Shown here: one piece after another, positions 25,485 through 33,629 of the stretch
How the letters are laid out: each line of letters starts with the position of its first letter
Numbering within the stretch: the stretch's first letter is position 1
Program-made: the position numbers and the translations under genes
Notes under the pieces: model-generated
Databases searched by the model: none
Told to the model about the DNA's origin: nothing
Seen by the model: only the letters and a program-made list of their open reading frames with translations
Assembly (NCBI GenBank): GCA_934457095.1
Contig: CAKSHJ010000001.1
Span: forward strand, 310,001 to 374,000
Length of the DNA: 64,000 bases
From: an uncultured Eubacteriales bacterium
GTDB taxonomy: Bacteria > Bacillota > Clostridia > Oscillospirales > Acutalibacteraceae
Direction of reading: 5' to 3'

Positions 25485-26676
25485 ACGGCATTTCGTCTTT
25501 TGTCAACAATTTTTGATAGGTAAGTTCTATCCCAAAAGCACCGGCAGGCGCTGTCGCAATAATGGCAAGCACCGCCGCGGTAACGGCCAGCATACCGCAG
25601 GGCAGTCCCATAGCCAGCGGAATACCACCGATTGCCGCCTGTACCGTAGCCTTAGGTATATATGCAATCATACAGAACAGCCGCTCTTTATTATTCAGGC
25701 TTGTTTTGAGCATACAAACCCATACCCCTGCCATACGGAATACCAACGCGCCCAACACCGCCAAAATACAAACCAACCCGTAATCTGCCGCATAGGTAAA
25801 ATCAATCATAGCGCCTACCAATACAAACAGCAATACCTCAGCAAAGCCCCACAGCTGTGCGAATTTAGGCTGTACCGCCTTTGCAGTCGGGGCATTTACC
25901 TTGAGCAATGCCACGCCCATAGCAATCACCGCCAACATGGCGGCAAAGGTCACCGGTTTATCTTTTAAAAATGTTTCCAGCGCCGTAAATAAAAACGACA
26001 CGCATAACAATACAATGACTTTTACAAGGTCGTTAACCGCAATTTTCTGAAAAAATTTTGCCAAGGCAAAGCCGACTGCCGCACCGAGTGCGACTCCGAA
26101 TGCAATGGAAATAGGAATTTGCAGCAGTGCAAGTGCAGAGAACTCGCCGGTTTGCGCAAGGTTGGTAAAACCGGTAAACAACACAATTACAAATACATCG
26201 TCCACCGAAGCGCCGGCTAAAATCATTTGCGGAATACCCTGCTTTACACCATAGCCTACCTCCATAATTTTCAGCATTTTGGGTATGATGACCGCCGGAG
26301 ATACCGCTGCCAAAATACACCCAATCATAGCAGCGTCCAGTACTGAGATATGGAGTAGCGGCGGTCCGATTGCCACAAAACCCAAAATTTCAAATACCGC
26401 AGGCACACAGCACATCAACAAAGCGGGTCTGCCCACCTTTTTCAGGTCATTTATGTTCAGAGAAAGCCCCGCGCGCAGCATAATGACCACCAGCGCAATT
26501 TGCCGTACTTGTGCGGAAATCCCCAAAACAGAGCCATCAATCCAATTGAGCGCATACGGCCCCAGCAGCATACCCGCTGCCAACATACCAAGTAACCTGG
26601 GCAGACGCAACTTTTCCAAAATGGCGGCAAATGTCAGCCCGCATAAAAATATCAGTGCAAAACTCAGTAACATCAT
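25483..26676 (-). CDS. Cation:proton antiporter (CPA/Na_H_Exchanger family)
   Basis: The 397-residue membrane protein has about twelve hydrophobic segments and the CPA N-terminal pattern LPRLLGMLAAGMLLGPYALN. The middle segment GASVDDVFVIVLF has the paired aspartates expected of an exchanger ion site (the DD/ND motif on TM5). It should exchange Na+ or K+ for protons. ATG 26676 follows AAAGGAAGCG with good spacing and is preferred over the upstream frame start at 26727. The gene is preceded by its own promoter and a structured leader ending in an intrinsic terminator, so expression is probably set by transcription attenuation. Confidence 0.88.
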   Translation of the reverse strand: MMLLSFALIFLCGLTFAAILEKLRLPRLLGMLAAGMLLGPYALNWIDGSVLGISAQVRQIALVVIMLRAGLSLNINDLKKVGRPALLMCCVPAVFEILGFVAIGPPLLHISVLDAAMIGCILAAVSPAVIIPKMLKIMEVGYGVKQGIPQMILAGASVDDVFVIVLFTGFTNLAQTGEFSALALLQIPISIAFGVALGAAVGFALAKFFQKIAVNDLVKVIVLLCVSFLFTALETFLKDKPVTFAAMLAVIAMGVALLKVNAPTAKAVQPKFAQLWGFAEVLLFVLVGAMIDFTYAADYGLVCILAVLGALVFRMAGVWVCMLKTSLNNKERLFCMIAYIPKATVQAAIGGIPLAMGLPCGMLAVTAAVLAIIATAPAGAFGIELTYQKLLTKDEMP

Positions 26677-26704
26677 TGTTCGCTTCCTTTCCGGTGTAGG
26701 GAGC

Positions 26705-26756
26705 AAAAAAGCCAATGCCCCCTGCAATTTTTAAAAAATTACAGACGCCATTAGCT
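26705..26756 (-). terminator. Intrinsic terminator inside the antiporter leader
   Basis: On the minus strand AGCTAATG pairs with CATTGGCT and TGTAATTTTT with AAAAATTGCA (one G-U each) around a 5-by-5 internal loop. Six T's follow. It lies between the promoter and the gene start, where an expression platform would be. Confidence 0.75.
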
Positions 26757-26837
26757 TTTATTATCAGCGGTTTAGGCCTGCGGAATATTTTTGCCGCAAA
26801 CCACGGGAGTGCATCATTCCCGAATATTTTGTTTGTG
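26757..26837 (-). promoter_or_regulatory. Structured 5' leader, candidate riboswitch of the antiporter gene
   Basis: Transcribed on the minus strand, the leader folds first into CGGGA/TCCCG (26818-26822 with 26804-26808, 9-nt loop starting ATG). It then folds into a longer hairpin of GGTT/AACC and TGCGG/CCGCA (26769-26802) with a bulge, immediately ahead of the terminator. I could not match it to a named class. Fluoride, c-di-AMP and Mn2+ consensus patterns do not fit by eye. Na+ and Li+ classes remain to be tested. Confidence 0.55.
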
Positions 26838-26843
26838 TATTAA

Positions 26844-26872
26844 ATTGTAGCACCAAAATCCCGCGTCGTCAA
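26844..26872 (-). promoter_or_regulatory. Promoter of the antiporter leader
   Basis: Minus-strand TTGACG (26867-26872) and TACAAT (26844-26849) are 17 bp apart and lie just after the Nramp stop codon. Confidence 0.75.
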
Positions 26873-26887
26873 GTATTTTTTTGCATT

Positions 26888-28150
26888 TTAAAATAAGGCG
26901 ACCAGAGAAAGTATGGAAACACTCCCCAAAATTGCCACCACAATCCATGCCTTAAATTTTTGTAGCATGGTATTTCGGTATTGACCCATAACATCCTCGC
27001 GGGAGGTAAGCAGCGTTAAAAATATAAGTATAGGGGTCATTAAAATGCCGCTGATGACCTGTACCAACACCGCCAAATGGTTCAGCGGTAAACCCGGTAT
27101 CATTACAACAACCGCCGCTGCTATCACACTGCCAAAGTATACCCCATAAAATTTGGGCGCTTTTGTGATGCTGTCGTCCAGACTTTTACTCCAACCAAAG
27201 GCCTCCGCCACCGACCACGACGATGAAAGCGACACCGTAACGGCTGCCAACAGACCGGCATTAAATAATCCCAAACCAAACAACATTGCCGGCACAAACC
27301 CGTATCTTTCGTGCAGGGCATAAATCAACTCGGCAGGGCCTGCACTTTCCAAATCCACAATACAACCGAACAATGCCGCGCCTATCAATATAATAAATAC
27401 CGCAATTACAATCTGCAAAGCACACCCGATTACCGTATCGGTTCTTCCTTTTCTCAAATCCTCCTTTGCAGAGCCCTTATTGATATAAGCGCTGTTTTGG
27501 TAGAAAATCATCCATGGAGCAATGGCGTTGCCCACCAATGCAATCACATACCAAATAACGCTGCCCCGCTCTGTACCGGGAACACCCCATGTAAAAAAAG
27601 AACCTGCCACAGCGTTCCAATCCGGCTTTGTCATACATGCAACTATGATAAACACCATATTCAAACAACCAATTCCGACGGCTATTTTTTCTTTGGTGGC
27701 ATACCCTCGAAACAATGCAATGGCAAATACCAGCGTCAACCCCACAGGCACTGCTCCCCACAGAGGCAAACCTAAAATCACCAGCCCGGCCGACATACCG
27801 ATAAATTCGGTCATTAAAGTCAAAAAATTCTCCGCCACCAGCGAAAGCAGCTGATACACCATCCAAAATTTTCCGTATTTTTGCCGGACCAGCGTATTAT
27901 AGCTGTGTGCCGCCACCACACCCAGTCGCATGGCCATTTCCTGCACCGTATAAGTAATCAGAGCCATAAGCAGCGTAAGCGGCACAAATAAACCAACGCC
28001 GAATTTGGCACCCGTTACCGCATAAGAAATTACACCGCCTGCATCGTTGTCTGCCAGAGCGGCTACCAACCCCGGCCCCAGTAAGCTGAACAATACCCCT
28101 ATCCAACGCGTTACAGAGCGTCTTTTTTTCCACACTTTACGCTTGCCCAT
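26888..28150 (-). CDS. Nramp-family divalent metal transporter, atypical
   Basis: The 420-residue protein has about eleven membrane segments and the Nramp-like opening LLGPGLVAALADNDAGGV. Canonical Nramp proteins have DPGN in TM1 and a MPH motif in TM6. Here TM1 reads DNDAGG and TM6 reads GNAIAPWMIFYQNSAY, so the soft-metal-coordinating methionine is not in its usual place. This resembles the Nramp-related group described as Mg2+ (and Mn2+) transporters. Substrate assignment is inference. The start follows GGAGGGG. The downstream cation antiporter has a separate promoter, so the two are adjacent but independently expressed. Confidence 0.85.
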   Translation of the reverse strand: MGKRKVWKKRRSVTRWIGVLFSLLGPGLVAALADNDAGGVISYAVTGAKFGVGLFVPLTLLMALITYTVQEMAMRLGVVAAHSYNTLVRQKYGKFWMVYQLLSLVAENFLTLMTEFIGMSAGLVILGLPLWGAVPVGLTLVFAIALFRGYATKEKIAVGIGCLNMVFIIVACMTKPDWNAVAGSFFTWGVPGTERGSVIWYVIALVGNAIAPWMIFYQNSAYINKGSAKEDLRKGRTDTVIGCALQIVIAVFIILIGAALFGCIVDLESAGPAELIYALHERYGFVPAMLFGLGLFNAGLLAAVTVSLSSSWSVAEAFGWSKSLDDSITKAPKFYGVYFGSVIAAAVVVMIPGLPLNHLAVLVQVISGILMTPILIFLTLLTSREDVMGQYRNTMLQKFKAWIVVAILGSVSILSLVALF

Positions 28151-28210
28151 AACGCCCCTCCTAAAAATATTCTTAGGGTATCATACGCAGCAAATATAAT
28201 TTCTGTGAGG

Positions 28211-28258
28211 AAAAACAAAACCCGCTCTCGGAACGCACAAGCATTTCGAGCAACGGGT
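28211..28258 (-). terminator. Terminator of the tsaE-tsaB-rpiB operon
   Basis: ACCCG/CGGGT and CTCG/CGAG helices with a long loop are followed on the minus strand by TTTTGTTTTT. Confidence 0.6.
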
Positions 28259-28276
28259 CGATACCGGTTGATTATT

Positions 28277-28723
28277 TTAGGTCAGGGTACGCCGCTCTAT
28301 TTGGGCAATTTGGTCAATGCGTCTTTGGTGACGCCCACCCTCAAACGGCGTAGTCAGAAAAATTTTTGTAAACTCCACAGCCTCCTGCTCGGTAATGACA
28401 CGGCCGCCCATACAAAGAATATTAGCGTCATTATGCTCGCGCGTGGCCTTGGCACAAAATGCGTTGCTCACTACCGCCGCGCGAATCCCCTTGATTTTAT
28501 TGGCTGCAATCGAAATGCCAATGCCCGTACCACAGCAAAGAATTCCTTTTTCCGCCTCTGCATTTGCAACGGCGTTTGCTACCTGCTCCGCAATCGGCGC
28601 ATAGTCCACCGAGGTCTCACTGTCCGTACCGTAATCCCGGTAGGCTATACCTTGCTGCTCCAAATATGCCTTAATGGCCTCTTTGAGTAAAAAACCCCCG
28701 TGATCCGCTCCCAATGCTATCAT
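28277..28723 (-). CDS. rpiB: Ribose-5-phosphate isomerase B
   Basis: The 148-residue RpiB interconverts ribose-5-P and ribulose-5-P. It opens with MIALGADHGGF and carries the active-site cysteine loop GILCCGTGIGIS and the segment EHNDANILCMGGRVI. ATG 28723 follows GGAGGGAACC and overlaps the tsaB stop by 4 bp (ATGA), so the long upstream extension of the frame is not coding. It is the last gene of a tsaE-tsaB-rpiB operon, a common clostridial arrangement in which rpiB simply travels with t6A genes. Confidence 0.95.
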   Translation of the reverse strand: MIALGADHGGFLLKEAIKAYLEQQGIAYRDYGTDSETSVDYAPIAEQVANAVANAEAEKGILCCGTGIGISIAANKIKGIRAAVVSNAFCAKATREHNDANILCMGGRVITEQEAVEFTKIFLTTPFEGGRHQRRIDQIAQIERRTLT

Positions 28724-29424
28724 ACGGTTCCCTCCAATTTCTGTTTCAATTCGCGCTCGGCCTGCGGTAAACGTAAATAAACCGGTGTTAATTCCTCTGC
28801 CGTTACGGTAGGCGCACCTTGTTTTAATTTTGCCGCGGCACATTGCGCTACGCCTACCGCACGCTGGTGCAGCAAATGCTCCGGTGCAAGCTGCGCCTCG
28901 GCAAAACCCGGCAACTGCGCACATAGCTTTGCGCCATCTCCCGCCAAATAAATCGGTTCCGTATATTGCTGCAAAATCTGCGCCAAATCGTCTGCAGCTA
29001 TGGCACAATCTTCACCAACGCGCTGCACCCCTGCGCCGTTTACGCGGAATAATCCGTGGTAAACCTGTCCGCAGCGAGCGTCCATAACTCCGCAAATAAA
29101 ACCGCTTAGCATGGCAAGCGGATATGCCATGGCCTCTAATGCGGAAATGCCGATACAGGGCTTACCGAGCGCAAATGCCATCCCTTTTATGCAGGCAATG
29201 CCAATGCGCACACCTGTAAACGAACCCGGTCCTGCCGATACCGCAAATACATCAATATCCTGCGGTTTTGTCTGCGTGCAAGCAAGCAACTGCTGTACCA
29301 TGGGCATCAACGTTTGACTGTGCGTTTGTTTGGTATTTGTAAAAAATTCGCCTACCAGCCGTTCGCCGTCCAAAATAGCCGCCGAGGCTGAAATCGCTGA
29401 AGAATCCAGCGCTAAAATTTTCAT
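28720..29424 (-). CDS. tsaB: tRNA threonylcarbamoyladenosine biosynthesis protein TsaB
   Basis: The 234-residue ASKHA-fold protein begins KILALDSSAISASAAIL and contains the diagnostic FAVSAGPGSFTGVRIG. TsaB is the scaffold partner of TsaD and TsaE in adding threonylcarbamoyl to A37 of ANN-decoding tRNAs. The start overlaps the tsaE stop by 4 bp and the end overlaps rpiB by 4 bp. No tsaD is in this window. Length is normal. Confidence 0.95.
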   Translation of the reverse strand: MKILALDSSAISASAAILDGERLVGEFFTNTKQTHSQTLMPMVQQLLACTQTKPQDIDVFAVSAGPGSFTGVRIGIACIKGMAFALGKPCIGISALEAMAYPLAMLSGFICGVMDARCGQVYHGLFRVNGAGVQRVGEDCAIAADDLAQILQQYTEPIYLAGDGAKLCAQLPGFAEAQLAPEHLLHQRAVGVAQCAAAKLKQGAPTVTAEELTPVYLRLPQAERELKQKLEGTV

Positions 29425-29843
29425 ACTTTATCCCCTTTTACCGTAATTCTGCGCTCATGTTCCAGCTTGCCCTGCGCAAAATAAATTTCTATGCGCTCCT
29501 TTGGCAAAGCCGCCTGTATATGTTCGCTCCATTCTATCACCAAAACCGCATCTGTTCCCAAATAGTCAAAAAAACCGGTGGAATCCAAATCATCCCAGCC
29601 CTCTACGCGGAACATGTCAAAATGATAGACGGACAGTCTGCCCTTGTACGCATGTACCAAAGCAAAGGTCGGACTACAAACGCCGCTGTCCACGCCCAGC
29701 CCCTGCATAAGACCTCTGGTAAAAGTCGTTTTGCCCATTCCCATTCCGCCGTATAAGGCCAGCACCTCTCCTCCTTGCAATTTTTGCGCAAAATTTTGGG
29801 CAAACTGTTCTGTTTCCTGCGCAGAGCGACTGATAAATTCCAT
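29421..29843 (-). CDS. tsaE: tRNA threonylcarbamoyladenosine biosynthesis ATPase TsaE
   Basis: The 140-residue P-loop protein has Walker A GGMGMGKTTFTRG, the switch CSPTFALVHAY and the TsaE-typical HFDMFRVEG and LVIEWSE motifs. It powers the TsaBDE cycle. It starts 29 bp downstream of fhs and may be read from the same transcript. Translation coupling to tsaB is by ATGA overlap. Confidence 0.95.
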   Translation of the reverse strand: MEFISRSAQETEQFAQNFAQKLQGGEVLALYGGMGMGKTTFTRGLMQGLGVDSGVCSPTFALVHAYKGRLSVYHFDMFRVEGWDDLDSTGFFDYLGTDAVLVIEWSEHIQAALPKERIEIYFAQGKLEHERRITVKGDKV

Positions 29844-29872
29844 GGTAAGAGGTCCTCCTTTTGCGTATCTTT

Positions 29873-31540
29873 TTAAAATAAACCGGAGATAACGCCGTTA
29901 TTGTCTACGTCAATGGTATCGGCAGCAGGTGTCTTGGGCAATCCGGGCATGGTCATAATATCGCCGGCATACGCTACCACAAACCCCGCTCCGCTGGAAA
30001 GCCGCAAATCCCGAATAGTCACGGTAAAATTCTGCGGTCTGCCCAATAATGTCGGGTCATCCGAGAGCGAATACTGTGTTTTTGCAATACAAACCGGCAA
30101 TTTATCTCCGCCCAAAGCGGCAATTTCCTTTAACGCATGTTCAGCTTTTGAGGTAAATACCGCCCTGTCTGCACCGTAAATTTCCGTTGCAATACAGCGC
30201 AGTTTTTCTGCGACTGTCAAATCCAGCTCGTACAGCGGTTCGAACCTATTTTCCTGTTCGGCAGCGGCGCAAACTTTCTGAGCAAGCGCAATGCCGCCCT
30301 TACCGCCCTTTGCAAATACCTCAGAGAGCGCAAAATCCGCCTGCTGCTCCTTACAGTATGCCTCTATCAATTCCAGCTCAGCCGGAGTGTCGGTATCAAA
30401 GCGGTTTATGGCAACCACCACCGGCACGCCGTACTTTCTCATATTTTGAATATGCGCACCCAAATTGACAATGCCCTTTTGCAACGCCGATAAGTTTTCC
30501 TTTGCTGTTTCAGCCTTTGACACACCGCCGTTGTATTTCAAGGCCCGCGCAGTGGCGACCAAAACGACTGCATCCGGCTTGAACCCCGCATAGCGGCATT
30601 TAATATCAAAGAATTTTTCTGCGCCTAAATCTGAACCGAAGCCTGCCTCGGTAATGCAGTAGTCTCCTAATTTGAGCGCTAATTGCGTTGCACGTATGGA
30701 ATTACAACCGTGGGCAATATTGGCAAACGGACCGCCGTGCATAATCACGGGCGTACCCTCTAAGGTTTGCACCAAATTCGGTTGAACGGCTTCTTTTAGT
30801 AGCACCGCCATAGCGCCGTTTGCGTTTAAATCTCGCGCATAAATCGGCTTTCCGTCAAACGAATATGCAACCAAAATATTGCCAAGGCGCTGTTTTAAAT
30901 CCTGCAAGTTTTTAGCAAGGCATAAAATGGCCATAACCTCGCTGGCCACGGTAATGCAAAAGCCATCCTGCCGCACAAAACCGTTTGCCTTGCCGCCAAG
31001 TCCCACCACAATCTGCCGCAGAGCCCGGTCGTTCATATCCATACAACGCGTGATGTTAATACGCCTTTGGTCAATCCCCAGCGCATTTCCTTGGTGTATA
31101 TGGTTGTCCAACAGCGCACATAGCAAATTATTGGCCGCGGTAATTGCGTGCATATCTCCCGTAAAGTGCAGGTTAATGTCCTCCATGGGTACTACTTGCG
31201 CATAGCCGCCGCCGGCTGCGCCGCCCTTTACTCCGAACACCGGTCCTAAAGAGGGCTCCCGCAGCGCAACTACGGCATTTTTCCCAATTTGTCGCATTGC
31301 CTGACCCAAACCGGTGGTAGTGGTGGTTTTTCCCTCTCCGGCCGGGGTTGGGTTAATGGCAGTTACCAAAATCAGTTTTCCGTTTGGTTTTTGCGCTGTT
31401 TTTTCAAACAGCTCCTCAGTTAATTTTGCTTTATATCTGCCATACGGTTCAAAATCGTTTTGCGTCAGCCCCAAGTCCTCGGCAATCTCCGCAATAGGCC
31501 GCAAGGTTGCCTGCCGAGCAATTTCGATATCTGTCAGCAT
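29873..31540 (-). CDS. fhs: Formate-tetrahydrofolate ligase
   Basis: The 555-residue enzyme makes 10-formyl-THF from formate and ATP, feeding purines and the methyl branch of C1 metabolism. The ATP site is PTPAGEGKTTTTTGLGQAM, and conserved blocks such as EPSLGPVFGVKGGAAGGG and GPFANIAHGCNS are intact. Length matches the family (about 555). The start follows GGAGGAG. The neighbouring carbon-fixation genes of acetogens are not here, so it is no evidence for a full Wood-Ljungdahl pathway. Confidence 0.97.
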   Translation of the reverse strand: MLTDIEIARQATLRPIAEIAEDLGLTQNDFEPYGRYKAKLTEELFEKTAQKPNGKLILVTAINPTPAGEGKTTTTTGLGQAMRQIGKNAVVALREPSLGPVFGVKGGAAGGGYAQVVPMEDINLHFTGDMHAITAANNLLCALLDNHIHQGNALGIDQRRINITRCMDMNDRALRQIVVGLGGKANGFVRQDGFCITVASEVMAILCLAKNLQDLKQRLGNILVAYSFDGKPIYARDLNANGAMAVLLKEAVQPNLVQTLEGTPVIMHGGPFANIAHGCNSIRATQLALKLGDYCITEAGFGSDLGAEKFFDIKCRYAGFKPDAVVLVATARALKYNGGVSKAETAKENLSALQKGIVNLGAHIQNMRKYGVPVVVAINRFDTDTPAELELIEAYCKEQQADFALSEVFAKGGKGGIALAQKVCAAAEQENRFEPLYELDLTVAEKLRCIATEIYGADRAVFTSKAEHALKEIAALGGDKLPVCIAKTQYSLSDDPTLLGRPQNFTVTIRDLRLSSGAGFVVAYAGDIMTMPGLPKTPAADTIDVDNNGVISGLF

Positions 31541-31613
31541 ATTTATTTTCTCCTCCGCGTTTATAATACTATGAAAAGTATACCATACTTGTATTGAGAT
31601 GAAAAGTCTATAC

Positions 31614-31642
31614 TTGCACTTTATACGCAGAACGACTATAAT
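31614..31642 (+). promoter_or_regulatory. Promoter of the rodA-like gene
   Basis: TTGCAC and TATAAT are separated by 17 bp, about 45 bp before the TTG start codon. Confidence 0.75.
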
Positions 31643-31687
31643 AAACCTAACGGAAAAACATTCGGCGAAATTTTCAGGAGGTGCGGC

Positions 31688-32863
31688 TTGACTAAGATAG
31701 GCAAGGTATTGCTCAATTATTGGAAGCGGGCGGACAAGTGGATGTGGGGCATTATGCTAATCATCTCGGCATACAGTTTGCTGCTGCTGAAAACCGTACC
31801 CACACCAAGCGGCGGCAGAAGCTATTTCTCGGTGCAGTTGATTTCTATTATCATTGGCTATGCGGGCGCAATTTTACTAACGGTGATTGACTATCGCACC
31901 ATTGCCAAAGGCTGGTATTTTATCGGCGCGGCCGCAGTGCTGTTAATTTTATATACGCTATTTTTCGGGCAGGCCGTTACGGGCGAAGCCGGCGTAAATG
32001 CCAGAGCATGGATTAAACTGCCCGGTAATGTAACCTTTCAGCCCTCCGAGCTTGTAAAAATCGGGTTTATGATTACCTTCGCAAAGCATTTGTCTTTGGT
32101 AAAAGAACGCGGTAAAATCACCTCGCCGTTGCATATTTTGCTCTTGGCGGTGCATTGTATGATTCCCGTAGTACTCACGCATTTTCAGGGAGACGACGGC
32201 GCTGCAGCGGTATTTGCCTGCATGTTTTTGGTAATGATGTTTGTAGCAGGTGTACAATTGCGCTATTTTGCAGGCTTATTCGGAAGTTTCATTATTATAT
32301 TGCCGCTTGCCTGGCAATATTTGCTGGCAGACTACCAAAAGAATCGTATTTTAAACATGTTCAACCCCGAAGCAGACCCCTTGGGAGACGGTCTTCAACA
32401 AATTCAGGGCAAAATCTCCATTGGTTCCGGACAGCTTACCGGTCGGGGGTTATTCACCGCGCCTCGGGTACAGCGCAGCGTAGTGCCGGTGCAGGAAAGC
32501 GATTTTATTTTCTCTGTGGCAGCGGAGCAACTTGGTTTTTTGGGTGCAATTGCCATTTTGGTATTGCTCGTGCTGCTGTTGCTGCGCACCATGAATGCCG
32601 CAAAAAACTCCTGCGACGATTTGGGCACTTTCATGTGCTACGGCTTTTTTGCCATGATTTCCTTTCAAACGGTCATCAATTTGGGCATGTGTCTGAGTCT
32701 GCTGCCCGTTATGGGTGTTACTTTACCGTTTTTCAGTGCGGGCGGCTCGTCGGCGGCGTGCCTGTATTTGGGCTTCGGACTAGTACAAAATGTATATATG
32801 CACAAAAGCGAAAAAGACCGTATCCACTTCAATGCCTCCCGCCTGTTAATACGGCGTTTTTAG
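31688..32863 (+). CDS. SEDS-family peptidoglycan polymerase (RodA/FtsW)
   Basis: The 391-residue membrane protein has about ten segments and the SEDS signatures WIKLPGNVTFQPSEL and VQESDFIFSVAAEQLG. SEDS proteins polymerise lipid II glycan strands with a partner class B PBP. The N-terminal sequence and lack of a long tail favour RodA over FtsW, but no mreBCD or PBP gene is adjacent. Translation most likely starts at TTG 31688, because AGGAGGTG lies 6 bp before it and no ATG is nearby. It is monocistronic, with its own promoter and terminator. Confidence 0.9.
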   Translation: MTKIGKVLLNYWKRADKWMWGIMLIISAYSLLLLKTVPTPSGGRSYFSVQLISIIIGYAGAILLTVIDYRTIAKGWYFIGAAAVLLILYTLFFGQAVTGEAGVNARAWIKLPGNVTFQPSELVKIGFMITFAKHLSLVKERGKITSPLHILLLAVHCMIPVVLTHFQGDDGAAAVFACMFLVMMFVAGVQLRYFAGLFGSFIIILPLAWQYLLADYQKNRILNMFNPEADPLGDGLQQIQGKISIGSGQLTGRGLFTAPRVQRSVVPVQESDFIFSVAAEQLGFLGAIAILVLLVLLLLRTMNAAKNSCDDLGTFMCYGFFAMISFQTVINLGMCLSLLPVMGVTLPFFSAGGSSAACLYLGFGLVQNVYMHKSEKDRIHFNASRLLIRRF

Positions 32864-32870
32864 CCTCAAA

Positions 32871-32907
32871 AAAGCTCCGGACAAAAGCAATTCCGGGGCT
32901 TTTTCGT
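32871..32907 (+). terminator. Terminator of the rodA-like gene
   Basis: AAAGCTCCGG pairs with CCGGGGCTTT (one G-U), followed by TT. Confidence 0.8.
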
Positions 32908-32954
32908 AACAACTTTTGGTTATTTTTGTATATTTAATATATAAAATTTTTAAA

Positions 32955-33629
32955 TTACAAACCGTACTTGTCCCGTATACGCTGCAATTGCACGCCAATA
33001 GGCTTTGCAAGCACCAGTAAAAATATAACATTGGAGCAGGCATATACAGCCATAAACGGCAGCCCCGAGGTCAACGCAGCAACATACCTTGCAAAATGAA
33101 AACCATTTTCCTGCCAAAGTACGGTGTAAATATCCATCAGCAACGCATATACAATGCCCGAGGCTACGCCGAATACACAAAGCAAAATACGACTGCGCTT
33201 TAATGCACTTGCCAAAATTCCACCTAAAAATCCAATCAGACCCCATGTGAACATTTGAAACGGTGTCCATGCGCCCTGCCCAAAATAAAAATTGGAAATC
33301 ACCGCTGTCAATGCACCAGTCATGAACCCCGCCTGCGGTCCCAAATACATGGCTGTAATCACCACCACGGCAGTAATAGGCTTAAAGCCCGGCACCGCAA
33401 AAAATAAAAACCGCCCTACCACCGAAAGCGCCGTCATAACCGCTACCACGCTTAACTTAGCGGCACTTTGCCGTTTATTTTCAAAGGTGAGTACAAACGG
33501 AATACACGCTAAAACTGCAACAGCAAGTGTAATAAAGGCGTATTGTTTGCCGGCAAATACGGTTGCGCCAAGCAACAGGATCACCGGAATACAAAGGAAC
33601 AAAATTCCGTAAGACAGCCATTTTTTCAT
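32955..33629 (-). CDS. ECF transporter substrate-binding (S) component, probably cobalamin type
   Basis: The 224-residue protein has six to seven hydrophobic helices. The conserved core GRFLFFAVPGFKPITAVV and YLGPQAGFMTGALTAVISNF matches S components I associate with the cobalamin-related CbrT/CblT group. In ECF transporters the S component binds the vitamin and docks on the T-A-A module, which is encoded directly upstream (EcfA fusion, EcfT). The start overlaps the end of the ATPase gene by 4 bp. The DUF4430 protein at the head of the operon supports a corrinoid ligand. The ligand is inferred, not shown. Confidence 0.82.
   Translation of the reverse strand: MKKWLSYGILFLCIPVILLLGATVFAGKQYAFITLAVAVLACIPFVLTFENKRQSAAKLSVVAVMTALSVVGRFLFFAVPGFKPITAVVVITAMYLGPQAGFMTGALTAVISNFYFGQGAWTPFQMFTWGLIGFLGGILASALKRSRILLCVFGVASGIVYALLMDIYTVLWQENGFHFARYVAALTSGLPFMAVYACSNVIFLLVLAKPIGVQLQRIRDKYGL

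Noticed and set aside
26765..26822. Fluoride (crcB) riboswitch upstream of the antiporter
   Set aside because: The first hairpin loop starts with ATG, as in fluoride aptamers, but the pseudoknot partner and the conserved CTGATG-CTCCTRC tail are missing.
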